From assembly GCA_046328125.1 (NCBI GenBank), contig JAXLXF010000027.1:46565-110564 (forward strand): a stretch of DNA of 64,000 bases. Reading direction: 5' to 3'. Made by a program: the position numbers and the translations under genes. Source of the DNA: JADZEM01 sp046328125 (GTDB lineage: Bacteria; Chloroflexota; UBA6077; JACCZL01). Below the pieces are notes generated by a model. The model saw nothing but the letters and a program-made list of their open reading frames with translations, did no database searches and had not been told where the DNA came from. Positions 16,806 through 24,770 of this stretch are shown in pieces. Each line of letters starts with the position of its first letter. Position 1 is the stretch's first letter.

Positions 16806-18908
16806 TCAAGTGTGGTCCGTCGTGGGGCGCAGGTCAACCGCCACGACTTCGTGGTCGAGGATCGACGGCACGCGGACGGCGATCGCGTCGCGAGTGTACC
16901 GCACCTCCGGCTCGACGCCGGCCCGCAGCAGCTGGACCCGCGCCACACTCTGGCCCTCCGGGATACGCACCTGGACCGTCTGCTCGCCGACCGGCAGCAG
17001 CTCGCGGATCGGCCCCTTCATCATCATCGGGTTGGTCAGGTTCACGAGGTGAACCGTCAGCGACGCCTTCTGCTGCCAGACCGTCACGTCCAGCACGCCC
17101 GGCCCGGTCACGGTGGCCGGCTGCTCCTCGTTGGTGGCCCAGCGGACGGCGTTCGCCAGCAGCCGGCCATGATCCACGCAGAGCACCTCCCAGAACGCCC
17201 GATCGACGTCCCACGGGAAATACACGACCCGCCCGGCCCCGACCTCGCGGGCGTACACCTGGGGGATGTCGCTGTCGGGGACGCGCGGCCAGACCATCTC
17301 CATCGGCAGGTCAGGGTACGACTCGATCAAGGTGAGCTGCGGCGCGGGGTACGGCTGGGTGGTGGTCACCTTGACCCGGTGGGTGCCGTTGACGATCCGT
17401 CCGGTGTCGTGGAGGCCGTCCAGCAGCGGGTGGAAGACGCGCGTCAGCGGATCGGGCCGAATCGCGAGATACGAGTTCTGCATCGGCCCTTCGATGCCGC
17501 CCTCGCTGTCGTACGAGGCGCCGAACAGGTCGGCCAGGCCGAAGTCCGCCCGGATCTTGCCGTTCTCGTCGTACAGCGACGACTCGTGCGTCGCGACGAG
17601 GCCGCCGCCACGCTCGACAAACTCACGCAGCTGCTGGCACTGCGCGGCGGAGAGCGCCGCGATGTTCGGCAGGATCAACGTCTTGAATTGACTGGTGTGC
17701 TCGGCGTCCAGCAGGCCGTCATGGACCATCTCGAACGGGATCCGCGCCTCGATCAGCGCGTGGTACCAGCCCTGGGTGTGGTCTTCGACCTTCTTGTTGG
17801 CGTCCGATCCGCCGTAGTTGAACCACGTCTGCTGCGAGTAGACCAGCGCGACGCGTGCCAGCGGCGCCTCGTTGCGCAGGTACGGCTCCCAGTCGTGGTA
17901 GCGGGCGTAGAGATCGGCCACCGGCTGCAGCCAGCGCGGGTCATAGACGATGCCGCTGAACTTGGTGAACCACGGTCGCAGGCCGTTCGCGACGCCGTCC
18001 GCGAGGAACAGCTCGATCTCGGCCGGGTTCTGGACCGAGTCCTTCCAGCGGTACCGCTCCTCGACGCCGACGCTGAAGATGCCACCGATCGGCTTGCGTC
18101 CGAGCGTGGCGCGAAACTCCTTGCCGTTGCGCCCGTTCGCCCAGGCCGGCATCAGGCCGCGCCGGGCCTGCCGGTCCGCGAACAGGATCTCGGACTTCTC
18201 GCCGACGCGCTTCATGTCGAGTAGCTGGTGAGCGCCGCCGGAGTTCGGGATGTAGCGGGAGGTCGGCACGACTGCCCGGACGGCCTGGTCCCAGACCTCC
18301 CACAGCTCGAACAGGCGGTTCTCACGCCACTTCAGGTACGCGGCCGAATTGACGTGCTGCGCCAGGTCCAGGCCGGTTGTGTCGCGGAAGCTGCGCTGGC
18401 AGTGCTCGCAGTGGCACCCCGGCTGGCCGGTCCAGCGGTTCGAGAAGATGCCGTCGACCGGGTACAGCGAGACGATCTCGCGCGTGACCTCGGTCATGAA
18501 CTCGAAGTTGTACGGGCCGAGCGTGCAGGTGACCCACAGCTCCGGATCGGCCCAGTGGCGGATCGGGTTGCCGCTGGCGTCGCGCATGATCCAGTCGGGA
18601 TGCGCTTCGTAGACGTCGTCGTGGGCGGCGTGCGGATCGGTCCGCGCGATGACGGTCATCCCCATCCGCCGACAGCCCTCGTACAGCTCCCCGAACGCGT
18701 CGCGGTCTCCCAGGAACTTACTCCGGTAGTGGAGCGGGATTTTGGTCGGATAGTAGGCCACGCAGCCGCCGGCGCTCAGGCAGGCGGCGTCGCAGTGCGC
18801 CTTCTTGAAGAAGTCGAGCCAGAAGTTGACGTCATACTGAATCGGGTCGTTCTCGACCAGCGTGAGCTGCGCCCAGCGCATGGCCCGGTCGAAGTTCGGG
18901 TTGGTCAC
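16806..18908 (-). CDS. Glycoside hydrolase-like protein, GHL6 type (second paralogue)
   Basis: This 700-residue protein starts at a GTG with GGAG at a good distance. Like the protein at 4292-6391 it has a TIM-barrel-like N-terminal half (CDAACLSAGGCVAYYP, GMTVIARTDPHAA, YPVDGIFSNRWTGQ), a C-x-C-x2-C cluster (CHCEHCQRSF, about residues 164-173), a trimerisation-like Rossmann segment (FKTLILPNIAALS) and a C-terminal sandwich (LTVHLVNLTNPM). No signal peptide is seen. It lies between GH42 and OppB in the operon. The two paralogues differ widely, so they may split related substrates. Confidence 0.82.
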   Translation of the reverse strand: MTNPNFDRAMRWAQLTLVENDPIQYDVNFWLDFFKKAHCDAACLSAGGCVAYYPTKIPLHYRSKFLGDRDAFGELYEGCRRMGMTVIARTDPHAAHDDVYEAHPDWIMRDASGNPIRHWADPELWVTCTLGPYNFEFMTEVTREIVSLYPVDGIFSNRWTGQPGCHCEHCQRSFRDTTGLDLAQHVNSAAYLKWRENRLFELWEVWDQAVRAVVPTSRYIPNSGGAHQLLDMKRVGEKSEILFADRQARRGLMPAWANGRNGKEFRATLGRKPIGGIFSVGVEERYRWKDSVQNPAEIELFLADGVANGLRPWFTKFSGIVYDPRWLQPVADLYARYHDWEPYLRNEAPLARVALVYSQQTWFNYGGSDANKKVEDHTQGWYHALIEARIPFEMVHDGLLDAEHTSQFKTLILPNIAALSAAQCQQLREFVERGGGLVATHESSLYDENGKIRADFGLADLFGASYDSEGGIEGPMQNSYLAIRPDPLTRVFHPLLDGLHDTGRIVNGTHRVKVTTTQPYPAPQLTLIESYPDLPMEMVWPRVPDSDIPQVYAREVGAGRVVYFPWDVDRAFWEVLCVDHGRLLANAVRWATNEEQPATVTGPGVLDVTVWQQKASLTVHLVNLTNPMMMKGPIRELLPVGEQTVQVRIPEGQSVARVQLLRAGVEPEVRYTRDAIAVRVPSILDHEVVAVDLRPTTDHT

Positions 18909-18963
18909 GAAACAGGCTCCAGGACAGACTCCGGGCAGATTGTGAGATGGGTATCGGACACGG

Positions 18964-21084
18964 TCACGGGCGGAGCTCCAGGACGGTCACGTCGCGGGCC
19001 GGCGCCGTCAGCGAGATGGTGCGAGCATCGACGATCGCCGTGGCGCCCCAGACGGTGCGCGCCGACGCCACCACCCCGACGCTCTCGCGCAAGGTCAGGG
19101 TGACCGGGATCGGCGCCCGCGTCGGGTTGGCGATCCAGAGGTAGCGTCCGCCTTCCCCCGCGTGGAGCCGCGACTTGACCCGCCCGTCGCTGCTGGCGAC
19201 GGCCGGCGCGTCATCGATCAGGCTGGCGAAGAAGTCCGCCGTGCTGGCGTCGTCAGGGTGGGCGGTGAAGCCGGCCCCCGGCATCGTCCCGAGCAGCAGC
19301 GTGCGCCCCTTCCCGAAGCTGTTCTCGACCGCCGCGACCTGCCCGTCCGCGTACTGCCCGACCGCCCGGCCGGTGGTCGGCGTGTACGCCTGGAGGAAGA
19401 CGCCGCCGTAGAGCGAGCGGTCCTTGACGGTCAGGCGCAAGTCGGTCAGCAGGTCCGGCGTGAACTCGACGGAGCTCTCCTTCGCACCAAACAGCTCGTC
19501 CAGCCCGTAGTTCGGCTGCCGAGTGCCCACGAAGCCGTGCTCCCCGAAGTAGGCCGGGCAGCCCTCCGAGATCAGCGTGCCGCCGGCCGCCACCCAGTCG
19601 CGCAGGCGCTCGGCGGTCTGACGGTTCAGCATGATCGGCATCGGCACGTACAGCCGCGCGTAACGGTCGATGTCGTCGAGGTGCACCCAGTCGGCCTGGA
19701 CGTTGTTCGTCCAGAACGCCCGCCAGGCGCCCTGCATGGCGTGGGTGTACGCGGTCGGCGTGGTCCAGACGCCAGCGGTCACGCCGCCGGCGCCCTGCGT
19801 CTGCGCGAACGTGAACCGTTCCGCCTCCGGCAGGTACACGATCCCGATGTCGCCCTGAACCGGCCGCGAGGTCCACATCCGGGCCTGCTCCGGCGCGGTG
19901 GCCCACACCCCGACCTTGCGCACCATCTCGGAGCGTTCGGTCCGCGAGCCGTCCATGCCGTACGGCCCAAACGCCCCGAACAGCGGGCCGTTCAGGAGCG
20001 GCCGCCAGCGCAGGTACATCTGGCCGGTCGCGCCGCCCATGTAGCTGACCAGGCTCCAGTAGCGGATGTCGTCAGGGGTGGCGATGCGCCCCTCGTCGCG
20101 AGGCCGGCCCCGCACCTGCGCCGCCAGCCAGAGAGGCCCACCGTACGCCTCGGCGTGCCAGAACGCCTTGCCTCGAGATGCGGCGCGGATCAGGTCGAAG
20201 GCGTTCATTTGCTTCCACGGCTCGTCGCCGTGGCGTGACGAGCCCCAGGTCACGCCGTACGCCTCGACCTCGGCGGCGGCGCGCCAATCGTCGGCGGAGT
20301 TGGCAGGCATCGCGCTGAGAGTCGTGGCGAGGCCGTGCGCGACGATGGCGCAGTCCGGATCGACGCTCCGGATGACGTCGCGGCGCCAGCGCATCAGCTC
20401 GTGGGCGCGGTCCCCCCGGAACTCGATCCAGTCCAGGCTGTCGGCCCACTGGGCGTGGGCGCGCGGCGGCGTGACGTTCTCCCACTTCCCGAAGCTGTGC
20501 CGCCCCCACGCCCTACCGAGCGACTTCAGATCGCCGTACTTGCGCTTGAGCCACTGCTGGAACAGCGCGAGCGAGGCCGGGCAGTAGCAGAAGTTGGGGG
20601 TGGTGTTGGACTCATTCCAGATGTCGTAGCCCGCGAGGCCGGGGTGGCCCTTGTAGCGAGTCGCCAGCGTGCGCAGGAACGTCTCGGCCTGCGCACGCCA
20701 GTCGTCGTTGTCCAGGCAGAGGCCACGATAGCCGCCGGTGTTGGACGAGCCGCCCATCTGGCTGTTGAGCGGCACGCCGTTCTCGTTCTGGAACCGGGCG
20801 TGGGCGTAGTCGAAGAACGCCCACTCCGGCGCCGCGATGATGAACTCGGCGATGACCGTCTTGATGCCGTTCGCCGCCGCCAGGTCGAGCTGCTGGTCGT
20901 ACTCCTCCCAGTCGTACTCGCCGGGCGCCACCTCGATGGCCGACCACAGGAACCAGTGACGGAAGATGTTCATGCCGTCTTCGCGGGCCGTCTGGTAATC
21001 CCGTTCCCAGTCCTCGCGCGGCGGATTGGACTTGCGGAAGTACACCGCACCGTACGGAAACGCGGGCAGGTTGTTGATAGGCAC
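18964..21084 (-). CDS. Beta-galactosidase, glycoside hydrolase family 42-like
   Basis: This 706-residue protein has the GH42 layout. The barrel has the acid/base Glu158 in YDIWNESNT and a candidate nucleophile Glu312 in FWHAEAYGG, a spacing close to that of known GH42 enzymes. A trimerisation domain (YARLYVPMPIMLNRQTAERL, then GGTLISEGCPAYFGEHG) and a small C-terminal sandwich follow. There is no signal peptide, so it acts on imported oligosaccharides in the cytoplasm. It lies 102 bases after the OppA-like lipoprotein gene, with a hairpin between them (21132-21170). Beta-galactosidase is the commonest activity of the family; related activities are possible. Confidence 0.88.
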   Translation of the reverse strand: MPINNLPAFPYGAVYFRKSNPPREDWERDYQTAREDGMNIFRHWFLWSAIEVAPGEYDWEEYDQQLDLAAANGIKTVIAEFIIAAPEWAFFDYAHARFQNENGVPLNSQMGGSSNTGGYRGLCLDNDDWRAQAETFLRTLATRYKGHPGLAGYDIWNESNTTPNFCYCPASLALFQQWLKRKYGDLKSLGRAWGRHSFGKWENVTPPRAHAQWADSLDWIEFRGDRAHELMRWRRDVIRSVDPDCAIVAHGLATTLSAMPANSADDWRAAAEVEAYGVTWGSSRHGDEPWKQMNAFDLIRAASRGKAFWHAEAYGGPLWLAAQVRGRPRDEGRIATPDDIRYWSLVSYMGGATGQMYLRWRPLLNGPLFGAFGPYGMDGSRTERSEMVRKVGVWATAPEQARMWTSRPVQGDIGIVYLPEAERFTFAQTQGAGGVTAGVWTTPTAYTHAMQGAWRAFWTNNVQADWVHLDDIDRYARLYVPMPIMLNRQTAERLRDWVAAGGTLISEGCPAYFGEHGFVGTRQPNYGLDELFGAKESSVEFTPDLLTDLRLTVKDRSLYGGVFLQAYTPTTGRAVGQYADGQVAAVENSFGKGRTLLLGTMPGAGFTAHPDDASTADFFASLIDDAPAVASSDGRVKSRLHAGEGGRYLWIANPTRAPIPVTLTLRESVGVVASARTVWGATAIVDARTISLTAPARDVTVLELRP

Positions 21085-21131
21085 GGTCGGTCTCAGTCTT
21101 TCTTCATGCTGGGGAAGCCCTCACCCCCCAG

Positions 21132-21170
21132 CCCCCTCTACTGTCCCGCGGTTAGGGACAGTAGAGGGGG
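21132..21170. repeat. Perfect hairpin between the lipoprotein and beta-galactosidase genes (family B)
   Basis: Sixteen-base arms (21132-21147 and 21155-21170; CCCCCTCTACTGTCCC on the left) flank a 7-base loop. It lies inside the operon, after the highly expressed type of gene (binding lipoprotein) and before the hydrolase. There it could stabilise the upstream mRNA end or attenuate read-through. The CCCCCTC/GAGGGGG style recurs at 33.7, 44.9 and 57.6 kb. Confidence 0.85.
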
Positions 21171-21186
21171 AGCAGGAGCCGCAGCG

Positions 21187-23280
21187 TCAGCCGAAGTACC
21201 ACGTCGCCGGGTTGGTCGGCGCGGGCGTCGGGTAGTCGTACGAGCTGGGCAGCGTCTTCGGCGTGTTCTTCAGGCGGTCCACGCTGATGCCGTAGAAGTT
21301 GCCGTCGAACGCCGTCCCGATGGTCGGGAACAGGTCCGCCTGGATGTCCAGGATCTGCTTGAGGAGATCCTGCTGCTTCTTGTCGTCAGACGTGGCGCGG
21401 ATCTGGTCGTACAGCTTCATCTGCTGCTTGACCTCGGCCGGCGGCTCCTCGGCGAGCGGGCTCTGGGGGTTGTTGTAGTACCAGGCCCACGCCTTGGCCC
21501 AGAACGAGTTGCCGGTGTTCTGCGGGAACCAGTAGCGGGGGTCGAGGATGACCGCGTCGCCGGAGCCGCCGCCGAAGATGTGGCAACTGGCGTGGTACTC
21601 GAAGTCGGTCATGCGGACGCGCTGCTCCCAGAGCGCGCGGTCCATCTGCTTGACATTGATCTCGACGCCGACCTTCGCCCACTGCTTCTTGATCAGCTCC
21701 AGGCTGTCGATGTACGTCGTCCGGCCGCTGTCGATGTCGAAGACAATCGAGATCCTCTTGCCGTCCGGCCCGAGGCGGAACCCGGCGCTGTCCTTGGTCG
21801 GGTACGCCTTGTCCAGGTACTCGTTCGCCTTCTTGACGTCGTATTCGAGGTACTGCTTCGCGAGCTTGTCGTGGTAGTACTTGGACTCGGGGCGCGGCGC
21901 GGTCTGCGCCGCCTCGCCCTGCTGCAAGAAGACCACGTCGATCACTTCCGCGCGGTCGTAGGCGTACGACAGCCCGATCCGGAAGTCCTTGTTCCGGGCG
22001 ATCTCCTTGATGACCGGGTCCTTGCAGTTCATGTTGAAGATGATGTTCATCGAGTTGACCGTGGTCGGGGTCAGCTCGAACAGGTGGAACTTGCCCTTCT
22101 GCTGGCCGTCGAAGAAGACCGACTTATTCTTGGGGGCGTTGATCCACTGCTCCTGCCAGTCCAGCTCGCCGTTCAGCGCCTTCAGAACCAGCACTTCGGG
22201 ATCGGTGGCGAGCGTCAGGGTGTACTTGTCGATGTACGGCAGCTGGTTGCCGTCCGGATCGACCTTGAAGTAGTACGGGTTGCGCTCGGCGCTGACCGAC
22301 GTGGCGCCGGTCCCAAACGCCTGCTGCATCTTCCACGGCCACATCGTGGGCAGGTCCGGATTCGTGAACACCTCGCGCTTGAAGTTGAACAGGTCCGCCC
22401 AGGTGTTCTGCTGGTTCTGCTTGACCAGCTCGTCCAGGTTGGTCGTGTTGTACTTCTTGTGGAACTGCTGGAGATGCTTCTTCGGATGGGCGCACGCCCG
22501 CTCGATGTTGGTGCGCGCCACGTCCTTCAGGAACAGGCCGTTCGGCGCCTCGAAGGTCCACTTGAAGGTGAGCTCGTCCACCTTGGAGACCACGAACGCG
22601 GGCTTGGGCGGCGCCGGCGTGATCTCCTTGTTCATCAGGACGTCCTCGTACCAGAAGAGGACGTCGTCCGAGGTGAACGGGCTGCCGTCCGACCACTTCA
22701 TGCCCTTGCGGAGCGTGAAGGTGTACTCCTTGCCGTCCTCACTCGCCTTGACCGACTCCGCGACGTTCGGGATGACCGCGTCGTAACCCGGCGTGTAGCG
22801 CATCAACTGCTCGTACCCGATGTTGCGGATCAGGTCGTTGCCGTTGCGCTCGATGGTGCCGGTCCTCCACTCGCCGCCGTACTTGCCGACGCCTTCGAGC
22901 GGCTTGACCACCAGCGGGCTGCCGGGCAGGCGCTGATCGACGGCCGGCAGCTTCCCGGCCTTGACCAGATCGGCCAGCATCGGCGCCTCGTTGAACTTTG
23001 CCGGTGTAGCAGCCGGCTTGGCGGCCTCGGCGGGCTTGGCAGCTTCCGCCGGCTTCGCGGCCTCGGCCGGCTTCGCAGCTGCAGCCGGGGCGGCGGTCGG
23101 CTGGGCCGGCGCACCGCCACCGGTGCCGGAAGGGGCGGACGTCGGGGCGGCGGCCGGCGGCGCGGCCGGCTTCGGGGTTGCTGGCGGCGGCGGGTTCTCG
23201 CCGCAGGCGGTCAGGACGGCGGCTGCGCCCGTGAGCGCACCCAGACGCAACATCGTTCGGCGCGAGATCGTTCGGCTCAT
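21187..23280 (-). CDS. Opp-type substrate-binding lipoprotein (SBP family 5), Tat-exported
   Basis: The protein has 697 residues. The start at 23280 is chosen because it gives a compact twin-arginine-like signal (SRRTMLRLGALTGAAAVLTAC, lipobox Cys26); the longer frame adds only basic residues. Residues about 28-100 are a low-complexity Pro/Ala linker with four or more EAAKPA repeats that lifts the binding domain from the membrane. The rest is the family 5 solute-binding fold (YTFTLRKGMKWSDGSPFTSD, FRIGLSYAYDRAEVI). It is the first gene of the minus-strand operon, and two operator-like sites lie upstream. Confidence 0.92.
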   Translation of the reverse strand: MSRTISRRTMLRLGALTGAAAVLTACGENPPPPATPKPAAPPAAAPTSAPSGTGGGAPAQPTAAPAAAAKPAEAAKPAEAAKPAEAAKPAATPAKFNEAPMLADLVKAGKLPAVDQRLPGSPLVVKPLEGVGKYGGEWRTGTIERNGNDLIRNIGYEQLMRYTPGYDAVIPNVAESVKASEDGKEYTFTLRKGMKWSDGSPFTSDDVLFWYEDVLMNKEITPAPPKPAFVVSKVDELTFKWTFEAPNGLFLKDVARTNIERACAHPKKHLQQFHKKYNTTNLDELVKQNQQNTWADLFNFKREVFTNPDLPTMWPWKMQQAFGTGATSVSAERNPYYFKVDPDGNQLPYIDKYTLTLATDPEVLVLKALNGELDWQEQWINAPKNKSVFFDGQQKGKFHLFELTPTTVNSMNIIFNMNCKDPVIKEIARNKDFRIGLSYAYDRAEVIDVVFLQQGEAAQTAPRPESKYYHDKLAKQYLEYDVKKANEYLDKAYPTKDSAGFRLGPDGKRISIVFDIDSGRTTYIDSLELIKKQWAKVGVEINVKQMDRALWEQRVRMTDFEYHASCHIFGGGSGDAVILDPRYWFPQNTGNSFWAKAWAWYYNNPQSPLAEEPPAEVKQQMKLYDQIRATSDDKKQQDLLKQILDIQADLFPTIGTAFDGNFYGISVDRLKNTPKTLPSSYDYPTPAPTNPATWYFG

Positions 23281-23309
23281 CGTCGGCGCTAGCCTCTTCC
23301 TCGTAGGCT

Positions 23310-23368
23310 GGGAACGTTTCCGCAAACGTTACCAGCGGCAGTTTCGCACACCGACGCGGGCCTGTCAA
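23310..23368 (-). promoter_or_regulatory. Promoter and double LacI-type operator of the second operon
   Basis: On the minus strand TTGACA (23368-23363) is followed after 17 bases by GAAACT (23345-23340), a plausible promoter with a perfect -35. Downstream, over the expected start, two LacI-like half-palindromes lie side by side: GGTAACGTTTGC (23333-23322) and GGAAACGTTCCC (23321-23310). Their centres are 12 bases apart. Control of the lipoprotein-led operon by the neighbouring LacI is the natural reading. Confidence 0.6.
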
Positions 23369-23421
23369 CCGCGTCTCTGGGGCGGCAGGAGAACCGGAAT
23401 GGGGCATGCCGGGATGGCACG

Positions 23422-23625
23422 GGGGCGCAATGAATTGCGCCCATACCAGGATCGTGCCCTGCTCACCTTGTACGGGTGCGATTCATCGCACCCCGATCCT
23501 GCCATCGCACCCCGATCCCGCCATCGCACCCCGATCCCGCCATCGCACCCCGATCCCGCCATCGCACCCCGATCCCGCCATCGCACCCCGATCCCGCCAT
23601 CGCACCGACTCCCGCCATCGCACCG
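23422..23625. repeat. Family A palindrome running into a 19-bp tandem array
   Basis: This is the main content of the gene-free stretch 23281-23658. The arms 23422-23446 and 23470-23494 form an imperfect inverted repeat containing GGGCGCAATGAATTGCGCCC. From 23485 the end of the right arm is repeated as a 19-base unit (ATCGCACCCCGATCCCGCC): six units to 23598, the first with one change, then two degenerate ones. There are no spacers, so this is not a CRISPR array. It lies between the second lacI and the lipoprotein promoter. Confidence 0.9.
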
Positions 23626-23658
23626 GGTCGCGGTTGGGGATGGGGCTTCCTCGACGGA

Positions 23659-24699
23659 CTACCCGTCCGTTCGGCAGGGCGGCTTCGACGACTCGCGGAC
23701 CACCAGTCTCGGCTCGTACGCAAGCCGCCGGGGAGCCCAGGTCTCACGGGCGGTCCCGTTCGCGGGCCAGTCGATCTTCTGGAGCAACAGCTCGGTCGCC
23801 TGTCGTGCCATGTCGCGGACCGCGTGCGCCACCGAGGTCAGCGGCGGGTCGATGTACTCGGCCAGGGTCAGGTCGTTCTGCCCAACCACCGAGACGTCCC
23901 GAGGCACCTGGAGGCCCAGCTCGCGAAGCGCCTTGAGGACCGGCAGCGCGCTCTCGTCGTTGTACGCCACGACGGCGGTCGGTCGGGGATCGAGCGCGGT
24001 CATCGCCGTGCGGATGCGCTGGTGGATCTCGCGGAAGTCGTCGCAGTACAGCACCAGCTCCGGCGCGTACTCGACGCCGGCCTCTTCGAGCGCCTCACGA
24101 TACCCCGGCAGCCGTACGCCACTCGGAGGGTTGTCTACTGAGCCGAGCTGGCAGAGGATGCGGCGGTGACCCAACTCCAGCAGGTGGCGGGTCGCCAGGT
24201 AGTCGCCGCGCCGGTAGTCCACGACGACCGAGTCACACTCCAGGTCGTCGAGGCGCCGATTGAGCAGCACGCACGGGATGCCGGCCGCTTCGAGCCTTCG
24301 TAGTGGCTCGGCGCCGCTCTTGACCGAGTTCGCAAGCACGCCGTCCACGCGCTTTTCGAGCAGCATCCGGTGGGCTTCGCGCTCGGCCTCGGCGCTGGTC
24401 TGGGCGTTGCAGACGATCACGCCGTACCCGCGCGGGGTCGCCACGTCGTAGACGCCGCTCATCACGCGGGCGTTGAACGAGAACGCGCTGGTGTCGCTCA
24501 GGAGAACGCCGAGTGTCTTGGTCGTCGCGCCCTTGAGGGCACGAGCGTGCAGGTTGGCGGTGTAGCTCAGCTCGGCGGCGGCGGCCAGCACGCGCGCCCG
24601 CACGTCCTTGCTGACTTCGCCCCGACCGTTCATCGCGCGCGAGGCCGTGCTGATCGAGACGCCCGCGCGTCGTGCGACGTCTCGAATGGTGGTTACCAC
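23659..24699 (-). CDS. LacI-family transcriptional regulator (second copy)
   Basis: This 346-residue protein has a classic LacI head (TTIRDVARRAGVSISTASRA, then NGRGEVSKDVRARVL) and an effector domain with GVLANSVKSGA, CVLLNRRLDDL, TAVVAYNDESA and VVGQNDLTLAEY. It resembles the first LacI along its whole length, including the YGV.VC..T/S..AE.. region. It starts at a GTG. A perfect operator palindrome lies 20 bases upstream (24719-24734), pointing to autorepression. It probably also controls the lipoprotein-led operon downstream through the double site near 23310-23333. Confidence 0.93.
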   Translation of the reverse strand: MVTTIRDVARRAGVSISTASRAMNGRGEVSKDVRARVLAAAAELSYTANLHARALKGATTKTLGVLLSDTSAFSFNARVMSGVYDVATPRGYGVIVCNAQTSAEAEREAHRMLLEKRVDGVLANSVKSGAEPLRRLEAAGIPCVLLNRRLDDLECDSVVVDYRRGDYLATRHLLELGHRRILCQLGSVDNPPSGVRLPGYREALEEAGVEYAPELVLYCDDFREIHQRIRTAMTALDPRPTAVVAYNDESALPVLKALRELGLQVPRDVSVVGQNDLTLAEYIDPPLTSVAHAVRDMARQATELLLQKIDWPANGTARETWAPRRLAYEPRLVVRESSKPPCRTDG

Positions 24700-24718
24700 G
24701 GCACGTCCGTCACCGCCC

Positions 24719-24734
24719 TCGGAAACGTTTCCGA
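24719..24734. promoter_or_regulatory. Perfect LacI-type operator palindrome
   Basis: TCGGAAACGTTTCCGA is a perfect 16-base palindrome with the classic LacI-family core. It lies between the end of the 816-residue gene and the start of lacI (both on the minus strand), so it most likely mediates autoregulation. Confidence 0.75.
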
Positions 24735-24770
24735 CACGGTATCACACCGTCGAGGCTCGATCAAGCCCGA

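Noticed and set aside
20335..23292. Very long open frame (about 985 codons) opposite the lipoprotein and beta-galactosidase genes
   Set aside because: It is the antisense shadow of two clear genes in high-GC DNA; its product is low complexity, rich in Arg, Val and Leu, with no domain.
23485..23616. Tandem repeats resembling a CRISPR array
   Set aside because: Units of 19 bases abut each other with no spacers, and no cas genes are near.
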